Assembly: GCA_035560795.1 (NCBI GenBank)
Contig: DATMYV010000022.1
Span: 47,323-111,322, forward strand
Direction: 5' to 3'
Source: Longilinea sp035560795
GTDB lineage: Bacteria > Chloroflexota > Anaerolineae > Anaerolineales > Anaerolineaceae
Length of the DNA stretch: 64,000 nt
Of the stretch, positions 58,855 to 64,000 are shown piece by piece. The stretch's first letter is position 1. Each line of letters opens with the position of its first letter. The notes under the pieces were generated by a model. The model ran no database searches and was not told where the DNA came from. It saw nothing but the letters and a program-made list of their open reading frames with translations. Both the position numbers and the translations under genes were made by a program.

Positions 58855-61458
58855 ATGAAAGTCCATCCTGATTCTTCGGCAAGTAAACGGCCTAAAGCGA
58901 AGTCATTGGTGACTCAGGCGGCTCCAATGACTTATTGGAGCCTTACCCCTGAGCGCCTCTTCTCTGAATTAAAATCGTCCAAAATTGGTCTCTCAACAGC
59001 AGAAGCCAGGCAGCGCCTGAAGCAATATGGGGCGAACACAATTGAAGCACAACAACAAGCAACTGCGTTTCGCTTGTTACTTAGCCAATTTAAAAGCCCG
59101 CTCGTTCTCATCCTCATTTTCGCAGCGATTGTCTCTGGCATCGTAGGCGAGTGGGTGGATGCCAGTATCGTGCTTGCCATTATTCTTGGCAGCACGATCC
59201 TGGGCTTTGTCCAGGAATATACCGCCAGTAATGCCGTCGAGAAATTACGCTCACAGGTCACGCTAAAATCAAACCTGCTGCGTGGCGGTCACCCGCAAAT
59301 GCTACCCTCTGAACAGGTGGTGCCAGGCGATGTGGTGATGCTTTCCGCAGGCAGTCTGATCCCGGCCGATGGTCTTGTGTTGGAAGCAAATGACTTTTAT
59401 GTCAACCAGGCCGTGCTGACTGGTGAAACCTTCCCGGTTGAAAAGAAACCAGCGACAATCCCCGAAAATGCCAGTCTATCGCAGCGCATCAATTGCGTCT
59501 TCAGGGGTACCAGTGTCAGTAGCGGAACTGCACAGGTGTTGGTTGTGCAGACGGGAAAGGCTACAGTGTTCGGTCAGGTGGCGGAAAAACTGAAACTGCG
59601 CCCACCGGAGACTGAATTCGATCGGGGTATCCGGCATTTCGGCAATTTGCTCACTCAGATCATGCTGGTGATGGTGGTTATCGTCTTGGCAGTCAATATC
59701 TTTCTTGCCAAACCGATCATCGCCTCGCTACTCTTTGCACTTGCACTGGCAGTAGGCCTGACACCCGAACTCTTACCCGCCATTATCAGTATCACCCTTG
59801 CTCACGGCGCGCAGCAAATGGCCAAGCGCGGCGTGATCGTCCGTCGCCTGACGTCCATAGAGAACTTCGGCAGTATGGACGTGCTGTGCACCGACAAAAC
59901 TGGCACGCTTACCAAAGGTGTCGTCCAATTGGATGGCGCACTCGATATGCAAGGGCAACCCTCAGAGAACGTTTTGCGCTTCGCCTTTCTCAACGCACGC
60001 TACCAGACCGGGCTGAACAACCCGTTGGATGAAGCGATTCAAGCTGCTGCAAAGAAAGCGAAATTGGATATCCGCACTGAAAAAAAAGTGGGTGAAATTC
60101 CCTACGACTTCATTCGCAAGCGCCTGAGTGTGGTGGTTGCCAATTCTAAGGGCGAGCGCACCCTTATCACCAAAGGCGCTTTGGATAAAATATTAAGCAT
60201 CTGTAGCGGGTTTCAATCTGAGGATGAAATTCATCCTTTAAAAACTGCAACCCGGGCAAAGATTGAAAAACAGTATAGCGAATGGAGCGAGAAAGGTTTC
60301 CGCGTGCTTGGCCTGGCGACCAAGACGGTAGGTGGACAGCCTGAAGCTTATACTTCCACCGATGAAAAAAAACTAAACTTTGCTGGCTTCTTACTCTTCT
60401 TCGATCCCCCAAAAACTGATGTGCAACAAGTCATCGTCGATCTGGCCAAACGCGGGGTGCAGCTTAAGATCATCACCGGCGATAACCAGAAAGTAGCCCG
60501 CCACGTCGCAGAGGCAGTAAACCTGCCGCTCCAGGGTGTATTGACTGGAAGTGAACTCAATGACCTGCGTGACGAAGCCCTCTGGCACCTTGCCGAACGT
60601 ACCACCCTCTTCGCGGAAGTTGATCCCAACCAGAAGGAACGCATCATCCTTGCGCTGAAAAAAACCGGGCACGTGGTTGGCTATATGGGAGATGGCATCA
60701 ACGATGCACCAGCCTTGCATGCGGCGGATGTAAGTCTATCGGTGGACACGGCTGTGGATGTGGCCAAAGATGCTGCGGACTTTGTGCTGCTAAAGCAGGA
60801 CCTGGCCATCTTGCGGCAGGGTATTGATGAAGGGCGTGCTACCTTCGCCAACACGCTCAAGTACATCCTGACCACTATCAGCGCCAACTTCGGCAACATG
60901 TTTAGCATGGCTGGGGCATCCTTACTCCTACCATTTTTACCGCTACTCGCTCCGCAAATCCTGCTCAATAATTTCCTTTCCGATATTCCAGCATTAACGA
61001 TCGCGAGCGACAATGTGGATCAGGAAATGACCGAAAAGCCGCGACGCTGGAACACCAAGTTCATCCGAAACTATATGATCCTCTTCGGTCTGGTCAGTTC
61101 GATTTTCGACTTCCTGACCTTCGGGATGTTGCTGTATGTGTTCCGGGCTTCGCCGGAGGAGTTCCGCACCGGCTGGTTCATCGAATCCCTGATTACAGAG
61201 TTAGTCATCGCCCTGGTTGTGCGAACGCGCCATGTCTTTTTTCGCAGCCGCCCGGGCACCCTTTTGCTGGTGAGTACATTGATCTTCATTGGGATCACCC
61301 TCGTGCTGCCATATCTGCCGTTCATCGCCGTGTTTGGTTTTGTCCCGTTGCCCGCGCCGCTCCTACTAACAATGATCGGGCTAACGGCGCTCTATGTCCT
61401 GGCTACTGAAGTAACCAAGAAGATTTTCTATTCCCGGTTAGAGAATGCGATTGCTTAA
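58855..61458 (+). CDS. mgtA: P-type ATPase, Mg2+-importing (MgtA/MgtB-like, type IIIB)
   Basis: An 867-residue membrane pump. The phosphorylated Asp347 is in CTDKTGTLTKG. The actuator motif is LTGETFPVEKK. The hinge is YMGDGINDAPALHAAD. The segment VGLTPELLPAIISITLAHGA before the phosphorylation site, and FLSDIPALTIASDNVD near the end, match Mg2+-importing ATPases rather than Ca2+ or heavy-metal pumps. The N-terminal region (SPERLFSELKSSKIGLSTAE type) is a standard P2-like start. GGAG precedes the ATG. It is the only plus-strand gene in this part and converges on the two-component pair. The ~160-base leader has a TATAAT-like box but no riboswitch that I can recognise. Confidence 0.88.
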   Translation: MKVHPDSSASKRPKAKSLVTQAAPMTYWSLTPERLFSELKSSKIGLSTAEARQRLKQYGANTIEAQQQATAFRLLLSQFKSPLVLILIFAAIVSGIVGEWVDASIVLAIILGSTILGFVQEYTASNAVEKLRSQVTLKSNLLRGGHPQMLPSEQVVPGDVVMLSAGSLIPADGLVLEANDFYVNQAVLTGETFPVEKKPATIPENASLSQRINCVFRGTSVSSGTAQVLVVQTGKATVFGQVAEKLKLRPPETEFDRGIRHFGNLLTQIMLVMVVIVLAVNIFLAKPIIASLLFALALAVGLTPELLPAIISITLAHGAQQMAKRGVIVRRLTSIENFGSMDVLCTDKTGTLTKGVVQLDGALDMQGQPSENVLRFAFLNARYQTGLNNPLDEAIQAAAKKAKLDIRTEKKVGEIPYDFIRKRLSVVVANSKGERTLITKGALDKILSICSGFQSEDEIHPLKTATRAKIEKQYSEWSEKGFRVLGLATKTVGGQPEAYTSTDEKKLNFAGFLLFFDPPKTDVQQVIVDLAKRGVQLKIITGDNQKVARHVAEAVNLPLQGVLTGSELNDLRDEALWHLAERTTLFAEVDPNQKERIILALKKTGHVVGYMGDGINDAPALHAADVSLSVDTAVDVAKDAADFVLLKQDLAILRQGIDEGRATFANTLKYILTTISANFGNMFSMAGASLLLPFLPLLAPQILLNNFLSDIPALTIASDNVDQEMTEKPRRWNTKFIRNYMILFGLVSSIFDFLTFGMLLYVFRASPEEFRTGWFIESLITELVIALVVRTRHVFFRSRPGTLLLVSTLIFIGITLVLPYLPFIAVFGFVPLPAPLLLTMIGLTALYVLATEVTKKIFYSRLENAIA

Positions 61459-61465
61459 ATCGCAT
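61445..61465. terminator. Short stem-loop at the end of the ATPase gene
   Basis: An 8-base-pair perfect stem (61445-61452 with 61458-61465) with a 5-base loop overlaps the ATPase stop codon, in the short convergent gap before the response regulator gene. No U-tract follows, so it is a weak terminator candidate. Confidence 0.35.
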
Positions 61466-61495
61466 GCGCCAACGCCATATTTAAGTAGAAATTGA

Positions 61496-62179
61496 CTAAT
61501 AGATTTTCTTCGAGTGAAGGTTGTATCCCATGCCGGGCACAGTCTCAAGAAGGTCACCGTATTCCCCTAGTTTTTTGCGCAAACGACCAAGATAGGTATG
61601 GATATAATGATTTGATCCACGATATTCCGGCCCCCACACCTGGGTTAACAATTCATCATGGGTAATGATGGCATCCAGGTGGTGCGCCAGTTCAGCCAGG
61701 ATGGCATACTCGGTGCGGGTAAGGTGCAGATCATTTTCACCAACCAGGACCCGCCGCGCTTCCAGATCGATGCTGAGCTCTCCGATCTGAATTCGAGTAT
61801 CAATGGTTTTCGCTGAGACGTAGGTACGCCGGAGAAAAGCGCGTACCCGCGCCAACAACTCTTCGTGCCCAAATGGTTTGGTCACATAATCATCTGCACC
61901 CGCATCCAGCGCAGCAACCTTGAGATCTTCCTCCGACCTGGCGCTCAAAATAATGATGGGTACGTCCGAGCGCGCCCTGATCCAGGCGCATATATCCACC
62001 CCTGAAAGGCCGGGAAGCACCAGGTCAAGCAAAACCAGGTCTACGGGCACCTCTTGAAACAGGGCAATTGCCTCATGGCTGTCCCCCGCTTCGCTGACAG
62101 TATAGCCGCGTTTCGCCAGGTTGACCCGTACCAATTTACGGATGGATGGATCATCTTCGACAATTAATATATTCCCCAT
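61496..62179 (-). CDS. OmpR-family response regulator, KdpE-like
   Basis: A 227-residue regulator. The receiver domain (residues 1-118) has the acidic pair in IVEDDPSIRK, the phosphorylation site Asp52 in LVLLDLVLPG, and YVTKPFG with the conserved Lys. A winged-helix DNA-binding domain follows (about 130-225: LTRTEYAILAELAHHLDAII; HYIHTYLGRLRKKLG). The sequence pattern is close to KdpE. No kdpFABC genes are in the window. It is encoded three bases after the sensor kinase gene, as a coupled pair. It might control the convergent Mg2+ pump gene or distant targets; this is not shown by sequence. Confidence 0.92.
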   Translation of the reverse strand: MGNILIVEDDPSIRKLVRVNLAKRGYTVSEAGDSHEAIALFQEVPVDLVLLDLVLPGLSGVDICAWIRARSDVPIIILSARSEEDLKVAALDAGADDYVTKPFGHEELLARVRAFLRRTYVSAKTIDTRIQIGELSIDLEARRVLVGENDLHLTRTEYAILAELAHHLDAIITHDELLTQVWGPEYRGSNHYIHTYLGRLRKKLGEYGDLLETVPGMGYNLHSKKIY

Positions 62180-62182
62180 GGA

Positions 62183-63976
62183 TTACCGTACCTCTTTTTC
62201 AGAGTCTGCTGGGGCTTCATTAGAAGCGGTTAGTGGGATCGTAAAGGAAATGGTAGTTCCGGGTGTATTCTTCCTCTTGATCCAAATGCGGCCACCATGA
62301 GCCTCGACCAGCCCTCTACAAATCGCCAATCCCAATCCTGCGCCTTGCGCCGAGCCATCCTCAACATGGGAACCCCGTCGAAATGCCTTGAATACCTTTT
62401 TGTGTTCTGCCGGTGGAATTCCCGGCCCCTGATCGCTGACGTTCAATTGCATATAACTACCCCGCACGCTGGCGGAAATACTGATTTCAGTCCCCTTGGG
62501 AGCATACGTGGAGGCGTTTCGCACCAGGTTAACCAACACCTGGGCGATCCGCTTCGCATCCACGTAAACTGCCGGCAGGGTGGTGGGTAGGTGCATGCTT
62601 AGGGTATACCCGCTTGTCAGGATATTTAATTGTGGTAATGCATCCTTGATTATTTCATCGAGGGAATGAATTTCCTGCGAAATCGGAAGCATGCCCGCTT
62701 CCAGACGAGATAGAACCAGTAAATGATCAATGAGCTCCTGGAGCCGGTCAGCTTCCTGTTGAATCGTCAGGACGAAATCGCGCTGTTCCTCCGGTCCCCA
62801 GGTGACATCCTCCGCCAACAACGTGGTAGTAAACCCGATAATGGACGTCAATGGCGTACGCAGCTCATGCGAGATCATCGCAAGGAATTTGGTTTTGATT
62901 TCATTGGCTCGTTCAGCTTCATGACGAGATTCTTCTTCCGCCTCGAGCAGTTGCAGGTTGTAAAGGGTGATTGCAGCCTGATCGACGAGCACTTTCAGGT
63001 GGCGTAGTTCGATATGATCAAAAAAATGTTCCTCAGTATAATAGACTAACAGACATCCGTGCCATTCCCCCGCTGCTACCAGCGGCAAGATCACCAAGGT
63101 TTGGATTTGTCCCTCTAGCAAGAAATCACGCACCAGGGGTGTAATCCGCAGGTCGGAGGCTATGCCTGTGATGACCACTGTCCGTTTGGGTTGAAATAGT
63201 TCCCAAAATGCGGGCTCTTCATACAGGTTGGATTCACTCAACCAGGGGGAAACAGTCTGGCTCGATAACCAGACAGCCGTCAATTCCACTCCGCGGGCAG
63301 GCCCACCGCCCGGATTATCGAAAAAAAGCAGGGCGGCCCGTTGAGAGGAACGTAATTCATGAGCTGACATCAGTGCCTTGAGCACTGCTTCCGACTTTCG
63401 CGCCAGACTCATCTTGCGACTGAGATCAAACTGTTCGCGCGAACGATCCAGGGTTCTGCGTAACGCCAGTTCGACCTGTTTTTGATCGGTGATATCTTGC
63501 GCAATACAAAACAGGTAGTCAGCTTCTCCTGTTTCATTATGGAGCAAGGATGTCTGTGCGAAAATCCAGCGTTGGCTGCCGTCTGGACGCAAAATCCGGT
63601 AAGCCTGATTGAATGGCTTGTGTTCGCTGCGAGGCCTGGCAACCATGACTTGTACCCGATCTTCCGGGTGAACGCTTTCGATCAAGATCTTTGGGGCAGC
63701 ATAAAGGCTTGCAATGGAACGGCCCCAAACCGTCTCGAAAGCCGAGTTAACATAGAGAATTCGGCCAGAAGAATCACGCAGCCATATTACTTGCTCAATA
63801 ATCTGTGCAATCTGGCTGAGATGGATTTCACTTTCCACCCGGCTGTCCCAATCCACTTGAATGGCATCCGGACTGTTCTCTGAAGTGACCTGTCCCGGCC
63901 CGGTTTGCGAGGGATCTTCGTGGTCTTCAGGCAGGTTCCCTGCATTGTTTTGCAACTTTTGAACAGCTTCTTTCAT
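62183..63976 (-). CDS. Cytoplasmic PAS-GAF hybrid sensor histidine kinase
   Basis: A 597-residue protein without membrane helices. Residues ~55-165 form a PAS domain (VIWLRDSSGRILYVNSAFET) with a PAC-like end (FCIAQDITDQKQ). Residues ~190-345 form a GAF domain. HisKA lies at 360-425 with phospho-accepting His370 in FLAMISHELRTPLTS. HATPase motifs are NLVRNASTYAPKG (N box), VSDQGPGIPP (G1) and GAGLGLAICRG (G2). The stimulus is unknown; the GAF and PAS domains suggest a small ligand or redox signal. No Shine-Dalgarno precedes the ATG; a TATAAT lies at 63984-63989, so the message may be leaderless. Its -35 region is outside the window. Confidence 0.93.
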   Translation of the reverse strand: MKEAVQKLQNNAGNLPEDHEDPSQTGPGQVTSENSPDAIQVDWDSRVESEIHLSQIAQIIEQVIWLRDSSGRILYVNSAFETVWGRSIASLYAAPKILIESVHPEDRVQVMVARPRSEHKPFNQAYRILRPDGSQRWIFAQTSLLHNETGEADYLFCIAQDITDQKQVELALRRTLDRSREQFDLSRKMSLARKSEAVLKALMSAHELRSSQRAALLFFDNPGGGPARGVELTAVWLSSQTVSPWLSESNLYEEPAFWELFQPKRTVVITGIASDLRITPLVRDFLLEGQIQTLVILPLVAAGEWHGCLLVYYTEEHFFDHIELRHLKVLVDQAAITLYNLQLLEAEEESRHEAERANEIKTKFLAMISHELRTPLTSIIGFTTTLLAEDVTWGPEEQRDFVLTIQQEADRLQELIDHLLVLSRLEAGMLPISQEIHSLDEIIKDALPQLNILTSGYTLSMHLPTTLPAVYVDAKRIAQVLVNLVRNASTYAPKGTEISISASVRGSYMQLNVSDQGPGIPPAEHKKVFKAFRRGSHVEDGSAQGAGLGLAICRGLVEAHGGRIWIKRKNTPGTTISFTIPLTASNEAPADSEKEVR

Positions 63977-64000
63977 ACTAATTATTATAAAGCTTACTTT

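Overview
The window looks like a chromosomal segment of a Chloroflexota bacterium, most likely class Anaerolineae. This is inferred from gene content: very large membrane glycosyltransferase-like proteins with a DUF2298 (Chlor_Arch_YYY-type) module, a family-5 sugar-oligomer ABC transporter, a set of glycoside hydrolases and phosphorylases, and a moderate G+C content. There is no rRNA or other strong taxonomic marker. I found no CRISPR array, insertion sequence, phage gene or intact tRNA.

Layout. (1) 1-1969: 3' part of galT and all of galK (Leloir pathway), plus strand. (2) 2104-4316: mntH (Mn/Fe importer) and a tandem universal stress protein, translationally coupled on the minus strand. A PepV-type dipeptidase follows on the plus strand. 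(3) 6425-18941: four large GT-C-type membrane proteins, two per strand and convergent. They carry unusual soluble modules: an NHL-like propeller, two PA14-like domains, and a helix-hairpin-helix head. (4) 19303-41888: a sugar-utilisation locus. An MFS transporter and a GH130 phosphorylase read leftward. A LacI-type regulator, a five-gene family-5 ABC transporter, a second MFS transporter, a GH2 beta-mannosidase, two GH3 enzymes, a CE7 acetyl esterase and a giant GH94-like phosphorylase read rightward. The set fits import and intracellular breakdown of acetylated manno- or glucomanno-oligosaccharides. No secreted endo-mannanase is visible. The divergent promoter region has a near-consensus sigma70 promoter and a LacI-type operator. 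(5) 41977-58594: about 17 kb of almost uninterrupted minus-strand genes with a stress and cell-envelope flavour: two Dps proteins, CsbD (one intact, one broken), GlsB/YeaQ and Lmo0937-like small membrane proteins, a rhomboid protease, YihY, two AI-2E permeases, an RNase II-type exonuclease and several unknown small proteins. (6) 58855-63976: an MgtA-like P-type ATPase, convergent with a KdpDE-like two-component pair.

The most striking observation is in region 5. A 45-bp sequence occurs five times (51962-52006, 53583-53627, 55645-55689, 46710-46754, 58633-58677), always in the same orientation, and each copy lies upstream of a successive group of genes. All five share an invariant TANNAT at the -10 position, a GGGA box near -35, a conserved GATAGC-like block inside the spacer and a TATAG-like box further upstream. 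I read it as the promoter of a coordinated stress regulon served by an unidentified sigma factor or activator. Hairpins after two of the groups support the operon boundaries.

Starts were chosen from Shine-Dalgarno sites and family N-termini. Functional names come from motifs read by eye; no database search was run.
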